Origin: JBEVEP01 sp040512755
Lineage (GTDB): Bacteria > Pseudomonadota > Alphaproteobacteria > Rhizobiales > Rhizobiaceae
Direction: 5' to 3'
DNA: 15,741 nt
Assembly (NCBI GenBank): GCA_040512755.1
Contig: JBEVEP010000153.1
Span: 1-15,741, forward strand
Under the pieces are notes generated by a model. The model was not told the DNA's origin, did not search any database, and was given only the letters and a program-made list of their open reading frames with translations. Positions 8,242 to 14,765 of the stretch are shown in pieces (within the stretch, counting starts at the first letter, position 1; each line of letters starts with the position of its first letter). Both the position numbers and the translations under genes were made by a program.

Positions 8242-8508
8242 ATGCGATATGCAATTCCGGTTATGGTCGGGGTAGTACTTCTTGGCGGCGTCGGCGCGCA
8301 CGCGCAGACTGCCGCGCCTCCAATCCCGCCCGAGAAATCGCTGAAACTGTCCGAAATCATCGCAAAAATCGAACGGCGCGATCAGTTTCGCTACGTTGAT
8401 GAAATTGAATGGGACGAAGACGGAGTTTACGACGTGATCTACTACACGTCGGATAAGGCCAAAGTTGAGATCAAGATCGATCCGGTGTCGGGCGAGCCTC
8501 GGATGTAA
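8242..8508 (+). CDS. Small secreted PepSY-domain protein
   Basis: An 88-residue protein with a signal peptide (hydrophobic IPVMVGVVLLGGVG, probable signal peptidase I cleavage after AHA at 19-21), giving a mature periplasmic product of about 67 residues. The mature part, KLSEIIAKIERRDQFRYV followed by EIEWDEDGVYDVIYYTSD and KVEIKIDPVSGEP, matches the single PepSY fold, which often acts as a protease inhibitor or a sensor domain; the partner is unknown. The ATG at 8242 is chosen over longer in-frame starts because GAGGGAG lies about 8 bases upstream and the signal peptide begins there. The acidic surface and DPVSGEP ending are typical of rhizobial members. No gene is seen between its stop and the terminator at 8624. 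Confidence 0.85.
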   Translation: MRYAIPVMVGVVLLGGVGAHAQTAAPPIPPEKSLKLSEIIAKIERRDQFRYVDEIEWDEDGVYDVIYYTSDKAKVEIKIDPVSGEPRM

Positions 8509-8623
8509 GTGCTGAAGGCCGACTCTGGACTTTGGGCCGGGGTGACAGCCGAAATAGATGCTGGCGAGAGGATCGCGGTACCCCCCACAGCACCATGAGA
8601 TCGGCGTGGGCTCACGATGCCGC

Positions 8624-8662
8624 CACAAAAAGAAAGGCCGTTTCTCCTGGGAGAAACGGCCT
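8624..8662 (-). terminator. Strong Rho-independent terminator (minus strand)
   Basis: A 12-bp perfect stem (AGGCCGTTTCTC, 8635-8646, with 8651-8662) closes a 4-base loop. Read on the minus strand it is followed at once by TTCTTTTTGT, a classical U-tract. It therefore ends transcripts coming from acs and/or the 23-codon ORF. Read on the plus strand the tail is only CCGTGTTTCC, so it would be weak for the convergent PepSY gene. Confidence 0.9.
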
Positions 8663-8728
8663 CCGTGTTTCCGTCCGCGGCGCGGCCGTCAGCCATGACC
8701 TCAAGTCATAGGCCGCACGTCATGCGAA

Positions 8729-8800
8729 TCAACGAAGGGGCTGCCCTTCGCAAAGGCAATCCGCTGAGGCCACGCTCTGGAAAACGAAATCACTCGACAT
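8729..8800 (-). CDS. Unrecognised 23-residue small ORF with extreme Shine-Dalgarno sequence
   Basis: ATG (8798-8800) to TGA (8729-8731) encodes 23 residues beginning MSSDFVFQ, with the central motif ADCLCEG (two Cys one residue apart) and ending QPLR. I do not recognise the product. Translation is supported by AGGAGG placed exactly 7 bases before the ATG, inside a 15-base match to the anti-Shine-Dalgarno end of 16S rRNA. The last codons form a GC-rich hairpin (CGAAGGG 8733-8739 with 8744-8750) just before the stop. A strong terminator follows about 65 bases later. It lies 188 bases downstream of acs on the same strand, so it may be the acs 3' UTR or an independent short RNA. It could be a small protein, a leader-like regulatory peptide or an sRNA with incidental coding. 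Confidence 0.55.
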   Translation of the reverse strand: MSSDFVFQSVASADCLCEGQPLR

Positions 8801-8801
8801 C

Positions 8802-8816
8802 GGATCACCTCCTTTC
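8802..8816 (-). promoter_or_regulatory. Extended Shine-Dalgarno region of the 23-codon ORF
   Basis: On the plus strand the sequence is GGATCACCTCCTTTC, identical as far as I know to the 3' end of alphaproteobacterial 16S rRNA. The minus-strand RNA is thus complementary to that end over about 15 bases, far longer than for any other gene in this window. AGGAGG is spaced 7 bases from the ATG. A small hairpin (TTCAA 8814-8818 with TTGAA 8823-8827) partly overlaps its 5' edge. Confidence 0.75.
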
Positions 8817-8844
8817 AATCTGTTGAACACACCGAACAGGTTGG

Positions 8845-8881
8845 GATGCTTTGGCCTCAAGCGCAAGTGCCAAAAAGCATC
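8845..8881 (-). other. Hairpin upstream of the 23-codon ORF
   Basis: GATGCTTT (8845-8852) pairs with AAAGCATC (8874-8881), and GGC (8853-8855) with GCC (8869-8871), leaving a 2-base bulge and a 13-base loop. It lies about 45 bases before the small ORF on the minus strand. No U-tract follows, so it is not an obvious terminator for acs. It may cap the 5' end of a short RNA or stabilise the acs 3' end. Confidence 0.45.
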
Positions 8882-8938
8882 ACAAATGTAGGTCTTCAGT
8901 ATTAACCCGAAAGCCTTCCCGTAGGACGGTCGGACTTG

Positions 8939-8955
8939 CAGCGATGTCATCGCTG
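8939..8955. other. 17-base perfect odd palindrome
   Basis: CAGCGATG and CATCGCTG flank a single T. A second palindrome, GATCGA-C-TCGATC (8973-8985), lies between it and the acs stop. Such tight symmetry could be a protein-binding site or an RNA hairpin in the acs 3' region; neither can be decided from sequence. Confidence 0.35.
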
Positions 8956-8988
8956 TTCAGCCTCGTACGTCTGATCGACTCGATCGTG

Positions 8989-10959
8989 CTACGCCGACCG
9001 CGCTTCCGCCTTGCGGTTTTGCCGGTTGGCAATGAGGTCGTCGACGACGGCCGGGTCAGCGAGTGTTGAGGTATCGCCGAGCGAGCTGAAGTCGTCCTCC
9101 GCGATCTTTCGCAGGATACGCCGCATGATCTTGCCAGAGCGGGTTTTCGGCAGGCCGGGCGCAAACTGGATCTTGTCGGGCGAGGCGATGGCGCCGATCT
9201 CCTTTCGCACGTGATTGATGAGCTCCTTGCGCAGGTCGTCCGACCATTTTTCGCCGGCCATCAGCGTCACATAGCAATAGATGCCCTGACCCTTGATGTC
9301 GTGCGGATAACCGACCACAGCCGCCTCGGACACTTTGTCATGCGAAACGAGTGCTGACTCGACTTCGGCCGTGCCCATGCGGTGCCCCGATACGTTGATC
9401 ACGTCGTCGACGCGGCCGGTGATCCAGTAGTAGCCGTCCGCGTCCCTGCGGCATCCGTCGCCGGTAAAGTACTTGCCCTTGTAGGTGGAGAAATAGGTTT
9501 GCACGAACCGTTCGTGGTCGCCATAGACGGTGCGCATCTGAGCCGGCCATGAGTCGGTAATACACAAATTGCCATCGGCTGCGCCCTCCAGGACGCGTCC
9601 GTCATTGTCGACCAGTTCCGGCTGGACGCCGAAGAACGGCCGTGTCGCTGAGCCTGCCTTCAGGTCGATCGCGCCGGGCAGCGGCGTGATAAGGATGCCG
9701 CCGGTTTCGGTTTGCCACCAGGTGTCGACGATCGGCACGCGCTTTTCGCCAACCACCTTGTAGTACCACTCCCACGCTTCAGGATTGATCGGCTCGCCGA
9801 CCGTACCCAGCACCCTGAGCGATTTGCGCGAGGTCTTGGTCACGTGGCCGTCGCCGGCACCCATCAGCGCGCGGATGGCCGTTGGCGCGGTGTAGAAGAT
9901 GTTGACTTTGTGCTTGTCGATAACATCCCAGAATCGAGAGGCCGACGGGTAATTCGGCACGCCTTCGAACATCAAAGTGGTCGCGCCATTGGCGAGAGGG
10001 CCGTAGACAATATAGCTGTGGCCGGTCACCCAGCCCACATCCGCCGTGCACCAGTAGATATCGCCGTCATGATAGTCGAAGACATATTGGTGCGTCATCG
10101 AAACGTAGACGAGATAGCCGCCGGTCGTGTGCAGCACGCCTTTCGGCTTGCCGGTCGAGCCGGACGTGTAGAGGATGAAAAGAGGATCCTCGGCCTTCAT
10201 CTTCTCCGGCTTGCACTCGGCCTTCACCGAGGCAGTTTCGTCGTGATACCAGATGTCGCGGCCCTCGGCCCAGGCGATCTTTCCGCCCGTTCGGCGCACG
10301 ACCAGAACCTTCTCGACCATCGTGCCCGCGCGTGCCGCGATGTCGATCGCCCTGTCCGTATTGTCTTTCAGCGGAACGACTTTTCCGCCTCGCAGACCCT
10401 CGTCAGCGGTGATCACGAAAGTCGATTTGCAGTCGTCGATACGGCCTGCAAGCGCATCCGGAGAGAAGCCGCCGAAGACAACGGAATGGATCGCGCCGAT
10501 CCGCGTGCATGCCAGCATCGCATACGCCGCTTCCGGGATCATTGGCATGTAGATTGTGACGCGGTCGCCTTTCTTGACGCCATGTTTTTTGAGCACATTC
10601 GCGAGCCTGCAGACATGCCCATAGATGTCGTTGTAGGTGACCTTCCGGTCGTCGTAGGGGTTATCACCCTCCCAGATGATGGCAGTCTGGTCACCGCGTT
10701 TTTTCAGATGGCGGTCGATGCAATTGTACGAGATGTTCGTCAGCCCATCCTCGAACCATTTGATTGAGACCTTACCGGTGAAGGATGTGTTCTTCACCTT
10801 GGTGTACGGCTTGAACCAATCGATCCGCTTGCCGTGCTTGCCCCAGAATTTGTCCGGATTCTTGATGCTGTCCCTGTACCATTTAAGGTAGGTTTCGTTG
10901 TCGATCAGGGCGTTTTTCTTCCACGCCGGCTGGACGCGATGGATTTGGACATCGGACAT
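8989..10959 (-). CDS. acs: Acetyl-CoA synthetase (acetate-CoA ligase)
   Basis: A cytoplasmic AMP-forming enzyme that activates acetate through acetyl-AMP to acetyl-CoA. The length of 656 residues is normal for the family. Visible motifs are the ATP-binding loop YTSGSTGKPKG (264-274), TVGEPINPEAW, DTWWQTETG (412-420) with the Trp that limits the substrate pocket to acetate, the hinge and motif region YWITGRVDDVINVSGHRMGTAE, and the C-terminal PKTRSGKIMRR (604-614). Lys610 in that motif is the residue acetylated to switch off Acs in Salmonella, so control by acetylation is plausible. The ATG at 10957-10959 has GGGAGGG about 8 bases upstream. It is divergent from usg with a 292-bp gap. Confidence 0.98.
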   Translation of the reverse strand: MSDVQIHRVQPAWKKNALIDNETYLKWYRDSIKNPDKFWGKHGKRIDWFKPYTKVKNTSFTGKVSIKWFEDGLTNISYNCIDRHLKKRGDQTAIIWEGDNPYDDRKVTYNDIYGHVCRLANVLKKHGVKKGDRVTIYMPMIPEAAYAMLACTRIGAIHSVVFGGFSPDALAGRIDDCKSTFVITADEGLRGGKVVPLKDNTDRAIDIAARAGTMVEKVLVVRRTGGKIAWAEGRDIWYHDETASVKAECKPEKMKAEDPLFILYTSGSTGKPKGVLHTTGGYLVYVSMTHQYVFDYHDGDIYWCTADVGWVTGHSYIVYGPLANGATTLMFEGVPNYPSASRFWDVIDKHKVNIFYTAPTAIRALMGAGDGHVTKTSRKSLRVLGTVGEPINPEAWEWYYKVVGEKRVPIVDTWWQTETGGILITPLPGAIDLKAGSATRPFFGVQPELVDNDGRVLEGAADGNLCITDSWPAQMRTVYGDHERFVQTYFSTYKGKYFTGDGCRRDADGYYWITGRVDDVINVSGHRMGTAEVESALVSHDKVSEAAVVGYPHDIKGQGIYCYVTLMAGEKWSDDLRKELINHVRKEIGAIASPDKIQFAPGLPKTRSGKIMRRILRKIAEDDFSSLGDTSTLADPAVVDDLIANRQNRKAEARSA

Positions 10960-11027
10960 TCTGCTTTCCCTCCCGAAGCTTTGACGGCGAACCGCTCGAG
11001 CCTTGTCGCTATGGCGATCTGGGGCGC

Positions 11028-11055
11028 ATTATTATCAATTCGATGCGGGCGACAA
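11028..11055 (-). promoter_or_regulatory. Candidate acs promoter
   Basis: Read on the minus strand: TTGTCG (11050-11055), 15-16 bases, then TAATAAT (11028-11034). This is the most sigma-70-like sequence in the acs leader and would start transcription about 60 bases before the ATG. Assigned by eye only. Confidence 0.4.
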
Positions 11056-11171
11056 TATTAGACGTTGGATTCGCGTGGCGGCATGCCGCAGGGCTAACGC
11101 ATGCCTTTGTCAGCACTCGCATCCAAAGGCTGCTAACGCCTTGTTTTTATTCCATGAACCAAAAGGATGAC

Positions 11172-11199
11172 TTGCGCATTTCAGTAGACGGTTAATAAT
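11172..11199 (+). promoter_or_regulatory. Candidate usg promoter
   Basis: TTGCGC (11172-11177) is followed after 15-16 bases by TAATAAT (11193-11199), predicting a start about 45 bases before the usg ATG. With the acs candidate it mirrors the divergent arrangement. The rest of the 292-bp intergenic gap shows no gene or other clear structure. Confidence 0.4.
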
Positions 11200-11251
11200 C
11201 GAGGCGCAGAATCGCAACGTGGAGGAGAAGCGAAAACGCTGGAGGACGGCC

Positions 11252-11524
11252 ATGCGTGACAACTCTGAAATGGAACTGATGCTGAAGGGCTACGGCATCA
11301 CCACTGCACAAATCCTGTACCACATGCCGGATCATCCGCATGTCCTGCAGACATTCATCTGGCAACACTACGACCTGGCGCCAAAATTTCCGGCGCTCAT
11401 ACGATTTATCGAGTTCTGGAAGGCCAAGCTCGACGGCCCGCTGCATTCGATCCAGTATACCCATCGCCGGCTGATCGCGCCCAACGAATGGCGCAACGTC
11501 AAAGGCGAGTTTTTGCTGCATTGA
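11252..11524 (+). CDS. usg: Usg family protein
   Basis: A 90-residue soluble protein. GYGITTAQILYHMPDHPHVL, the segment FIWQHYDLAPKFPALIRFIE and FWKAKLDGPLHSI are characteristic of Usg, a small alphaproteobacterial family. It was once named as a possible accessory of phosphoribosylanthranilate isomerase because it lies upstream of trpF in some species; there is no trp gene here and the function is unknown. The ATG at 11252 is chosen because GGAGGA lies 5-6 bases upstream; a GTG at 11219 would add 11 residues but lacks a Shine-Dalgarno sequence. It stands alone, divergent from acs, with phoX 98 bp downstream under its own control. Confidence 0.92.
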   Translation: MRDNSEMELMLKGYGITTAQILYHMPDHPHVLQTFIWQHYDLAPKFPALIRFIEFWKAKLDGPLHSIQYTHRRLIAPNEWRNVKGEFLLH

Positions 11525-11549
11525 GCGGTTGATATACGTGAGTGCGGAT

Positions 11550-11567
11550 GTGTCACCACTCTGTCAC
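11550..11567 (+). promoter_or_regulatory. PHO box (PhoB-binding site) upstream of phoX
   Basis: GTGTCAC (11550-11556), 4 bases, CTGTCAC (11561-11567): two 7-base direct repeats at 11-bp spacing, matching the PhoB consensus CTGTCAT-N4-CTGTCAT. A possible -10 (GCTAAA, 11576-11581) follows about 8 bases on, where PhoB-activated promoters place it. The site ends 55 bp before the phoX ATG, supporting induction by phosphate starvation. Confidence 0.8.
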
Positions 11568-11622
11568 TCTGTCCGGCTAAAGACTCAGCTTCTCAAGCCA
11601 GACAGCCAGAGGCAGGTCCCGC

Positions 11623-13616
11623 ATGTCGATCGAAAACCCTTTCCGAACCAGTCTTCTCGAAGAAAATGACGGCCCAGGGCACAACCCTTCCGACAACCGC
11701 ACGATGGGCGAGATTATCTCGGCCCGCTTCTCGCGGCGTGGACTTTTGAAGGGCTCACTTGCCGTCTCCGCCATTGCAGCGACGGTCAGCCCGATCGCCC
11801 TGATCCTGGCTGACGAGGCGCGGGCGAGCGCTAATGGTTCCGCCTTCACCTTTGATGAGATCGAGGCCGGCATTGACGACAAGCACCACGTCGCGCCGGG
11901 CTATGACGCCGATGTGCTGCTGCGCTGGGGCGATCCGATCTTCGCCGATGGCCCGGAGTTCGACCCTCTGAACCAGACGGCGGCCGCCCAGGCCAAGCAG
12001 TTCGGCTATAACAATGACTATGTCGGCTACATTCCGATCGAGGGATCGGCCGAGCATGGTCTGTTGGTGGTCAATCACGAGTACACGAATCCGCACCTGA
12101 TGTTCCCGGGCATCGTCAAGGTGGTGGAGAAGGACGGCAAGAAAGAATCGACCAGGCCCCGCTGACCAAGGCGCAAGTCGACATCGAGTTGGCTGCGCAC
12201 GGCGGAACGATCGTCGAGATCCAGAAGATCGACGGCAAATGGCAGGTTGTGCGCGACGGCAAGCTCAATCGCCGCATCACCGCTGACACGGAAATGCAAG
12301 TTACTGGGCCGGCTGCCGACAGTGACCGTCTCAAGACCTCGGCCGATCCGACTGGCGCCAAGGTGTTCGGCACGGTCAACAATTGCGCCGGCGGCGTCAC
12401 ACCCTGGGGAACCTACGTGATGGCCGAAGAGAATTTCCACGGCTATTTCTCGGGCGAGCTCCCGGCCGATCACAAGGAGACTGCCAACTACAAGCGGCTG
12501 GGCGTTCCGGAGGGGGCCTACGACTGGGCGGCGCATTATGACCGCTTTGATCTCGGAAAGGAGCCGAACGAGCCAAACCGGTTCGGCTGGATCGTCGAGG
12601 TCGACGTCAACGACCCTAACTCGACACCGAAGAAGCGCACCGCTCTCGGCCGTTTCAAGCACGAGGGCGCCGAGTCGATCGTTGCCAAAGACGGCCGTGT
12701 GGTCTTCTACCTCGGCGACGATGAGCGCTTCGACTATGTCTACAAGTTCGTCACGGCGGGTACGTTCAAGCCGGATGACCGCGCCGCCAATATGGACCTC
12801 TTGGATGAAGGCACGCTCTACACGGCGAAGTTCACCGAGGACGGCATGCTGGAATGGTTGCCGCTGACCTTCGGCGCCGGTCCGCTGACGGAGGCGAATG
12901 GCTTTACCAGCCAGGCCGACGTCCTCATCGAAACGCGACGCGCCGCCGACCTGCTTGGCGCCACCAAGATGGATCGGCCCGAGGACATCCAGCCGAACGC
13001 GGTCAACGGCAAGGTCTATGTCATGCTGACGAATAATACAAAGCGCGAGGCCGACCAGGTGGATGCTGCCAATCCACGTGCGGAGAACGCGTTCGGCCAC
13101 ATCATAGAGATCACAGAGGATGGTAGCGACTTCACCGCCACCAAAGGCAAGTGGGAAGTGCTCCTGAAATGCGGCGACCCGTCGGTTGCCGAGGTGGGAG
13201 CCTCGTTTTCCACGGCCACGACGCCAAATGGCTGGTTCGGCATGCCCGACAATTGCGCCGTCGACTCCGCTGGCCGGCTGTGGGTCGCGACTGACGGAAA
13301 TTCGCCCAAGGCCACCGGACGCACCGACGGCCTGTGGGCGGTCGATACAGAGGGCGAGGCGCGAGCAACGTCAAAGCTGTTCTTCCGGGTACCGGTGGGT
13401 GGGGAATTGTGCGGCCCGCTGTTTACGCCCGACGACCAGACTGCTTTTGTGGCCGTGCAACATCCCGGAGACGGCGGCGAGGATTGGGAAGGCTTTGGCC
13501 GTCCATCCTACTATGAGGACCTGTCGACCCGCTGGCCGGATTTCAAGCCAGACATGCCTGTCAGACCGGCGGTTGTCGCGATAACCAAGCAAGGCGGCGG
13601 CAAGATCGCTAGCTGA
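11623..13616 (+). pseudogene. phoX: PhoX-type alkaline phosphatase (DUF839), frameshifted
   Basis: PhoX is an exported Fe/Ca-dependent alkaline phosphatase that frees phosphate from organic esters. The first frame (11623-12165, 180 codons) holds a long N-region, the Tat motif FSRRGLLKG (R38, R39) and a hydrophobic stretch ending ARA, then GYNNDYVGYIPI and VVNHEYTNPHLMFPG. After E175 (codon 12145-12147) it goes off frame and stops at 12163-12165. The second frame continues with VDQAPLTKAQVDIELAAHGG and runs to 13616 with NNCAGGVTPWGTYVMAEENF, NAFGHIIE, DNCAVDSAGRLWVATDG and FTPDDQTAFVAVQHPGD. Adding one G after 12147 restores a 664-residue protein of normal family length. It may be a recent mutation or a base-calling error; everything else looks intact. 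The second part alone lacks a Tat signal and has no good start. Confidence 0.85.
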
Positions 13617-13643
13617 GCAATCTAATACCGATGACTCCTACTT

Positions 13644-13841
13644 TTGACCGCCTGCTCTGCCCCCTCACCTGCCTGCCGGCATCCTCTCCCCGCAAGCGGG
13701 TAGAGGAGCGCTGACAGCGGCGACAGCGCTGAAAATTTGCAGCGTTGCCGATGGGCGAAATCCGCAATGAAGGCGCCTCTTCTTCCCGTTTTACGGGGAG
13801 AAGTGCCCGGCAGGGCGATGAGGGGCAGCACAATCGGTCAA
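13644..13841. repeat. Palindromic intergenic repeat, family A copy 2
   Basis: About 198 bp starting 28 bp after the phoX stop, in the same orientation as copy 1 at 121-283. The left arm (13661-13691) is complete and matches the right arm of copy 1 in reverse complement over 31 bases; its own right arm is diverged. The shared core includes AGAGGAGCGCTGAC, a variant of the AAATTTGCAGCGTTG segment and CGCAATGAAGGCG. A hairpin of about 11 bp with one G-T pair surrounds TTT near 13779-13803. It lies between convergent phoX and yggS and may help end transcripts. Confidence 0.8.
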
Positions 13842-13887
13842 ATATACGAGAGCCACTGGTACAACTCTGTCAGAGCTGCCCGTTGAC

Positions 13888-13911
13888 GGGTGCTGGGTCA
13901 ATCCAGCACCC
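13888..13911. other. 9-bp perfect hairpin between phoX and yggS
   Basis: GGGTGCTGG (13888-13896), loop GTCAAT, CCAGCACCC (13903-13911). The stem is strong but neither side has a U-tract, so it is not a standard intrinsic terminator. It lies between convergent genes and outside the repeat. Confidence 0.5.
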
Positions 13912-13979
13912 CGCCGAGGCAGATGCCACCTCGCAGCCTTGCGGGGAACGTCGCGGAAGGATTGGTGCTGTGGCGTGCT

Positions 13980-14005
13980 CAAGGTAGGTTGCGCGGTCTA
14001 CCTTG
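13980..14005 (-). other. Hairpin overlapping the yggS stop codon
   Basis: CAAGGTAG (13980-13987) pairs with CTACCTTG (13998-14005) across a 10-base loop. The yggS TAG stop (13998-14000) is part of the stem. No U-tract follows on the minus strand, so termination would need another factor. Confidence 0.45.
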
Positions 14006-14660
14006 TCCCGAAAATTGCGCTGCCCACCCTCACGCTGGTCGCGCCAAAAGCGATTGCCAGTTCGTAGTCGCCGGACATGCCCATGGACAGTCTGTCGAGG
14101 CCGGCCTCGCGGGCGAGCTTTTCCAGCAGCGCGAAATGCGGTCCGGGATTTTCCTCGAGCGGTGGGATGCACATGAGGCCTTCGATCGCCAGTCCGTGGA
14201 TGTCACGGCAGCGGCTCACAAACGCGACCGCTTCGCGCGGATCTATCCCAGCCTTTTGCGGTTCCGAGCCGGTGTTCACCTGAACATAGAGTCGTGGCGT
14301 CCTGTCCTGCTTTGCTATCTCGGCTGAAATGGCCGCCGCGATCTTCTCGCGGTCGATGGTCTCGATCACATCAAACAGCGCTACGGCTTCCTTCGCCTTG
14401 TTTGACTGCAAAGGGCCGATTAGATGGAGTTCCAGATCCTGGAATTCGGCCTTGAGCGCCGGCCACTTGCCCTGCGCTTCCTGCACGCGATTTTCGCCGA
14501 AGGTGCGGTGGCCGGCCTCGATGACAGGGCGAATATCGTCAGGTGAAAAAGTCTTGGAGACGACGACGAGGTTTACGTTCCCCGGTTCGCGCGATGCCTC
14601 GCGCGCTGCGGCGGCGATTCTGTCCTTGACCCGCTCGAACCGCATGACGGTCTCGCTCAT
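13998..14660 (-). CDS. yggS: YggS/PLPBP-family pyridoxal phosphate homeostasis protein
   Basis: A cytoplasmic PLP-binding protein of 220 residues with the alanine-racemase-like TIM-barrel fold but no known catalytic activity; family members balance free PLP and affect amino-acid pools. The PLP Lys is K36 in VVVSKT. Further family segments are FGENRVQEA (about 54-62), LHLIGPLQSNK, VQVNTGSEPQKAGID, GLMCIPP and SMGMSGDYELAIAFGATSVRVGSAIFG at the C-terminus. The ATG at 14658-14660 fits the family N-terminus, although only a weak GAAG-type ribosome site precedes it. It is divergent from leuS (105 bp apart) and convergent with phoX. Confidence 0.96.
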   Translation of the reverse strand: MSETVMRFERVKDRIAAAAREASREPGNVNLVVVSKTFSPDDIRPVIEAGHRTFGENRVQEAQGKWPALKAEFQDLELHLIGPLQSNKAKEAVALFDVIETIDREKIAAAISAEIAKQDRTPRLYVQVNTGSEPQKAGIDPREAVAFVSRCRDIHGLAIEGLMCIPPLEENPGPHFALLEKLAREAGLDRLSMGMSGDYELAIAFGATSVRVGSAIFGTR

Positions 14661-14676
14661 ACTTCAATGCGCCTAT

Positions 14677-14720
14677 TTTGCCGGCAGGTCCGGGCTCCCG
14701 GTGTTGACGGGTCCGGCAAA
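14677..14720. other. Inverted repeat in the yggS-leuS divergent region
   Basis: TTTGCCGG (14677-14684) and CCGGCAAA (14713-14720) form a perfect 8-bp inverted repeat 28 bases apart in the 105-bp gap between the two start codons. A TTGACG at 14704-14709 could be a -35 element for leuS, but no good -10 follows. The repeat could be an operator or a leader hairpin; the evidence is thin. Confidence 0.3.
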
Positions 14721-14765
14721 CCATGGTGAACGTCTCCAGCATTCTTCATAGGTGAAATACCGGGC

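Noticed and set aside
8802..8816. Fragment of a 16S rRNA gene
   Set aside because: Only about 15 bases match the 16S 3' end, and the bases beyond do not; the minus-strand Shine-Dalgarno reading with a correctly spaced ATG explains it better.
8850..8876. Sigma-54 promoter (TGGCAC then TTG) before the small ORF
   Set aside because: The gap between the -24 and -12 elements is one base too long and the essential GC at -12 is missing.
9712..10767. 351-codon plus-strand open frame opposite acs
   Set aside because: Antisense shadow of a complete, motif-rich acs; no recognisable protein features.
12075..13100. 341-codon minus-strand open frame opposite phoX
   Set aside because: Mirror of phoX coding periodicity; the plus strand carries all PhoX motifs.
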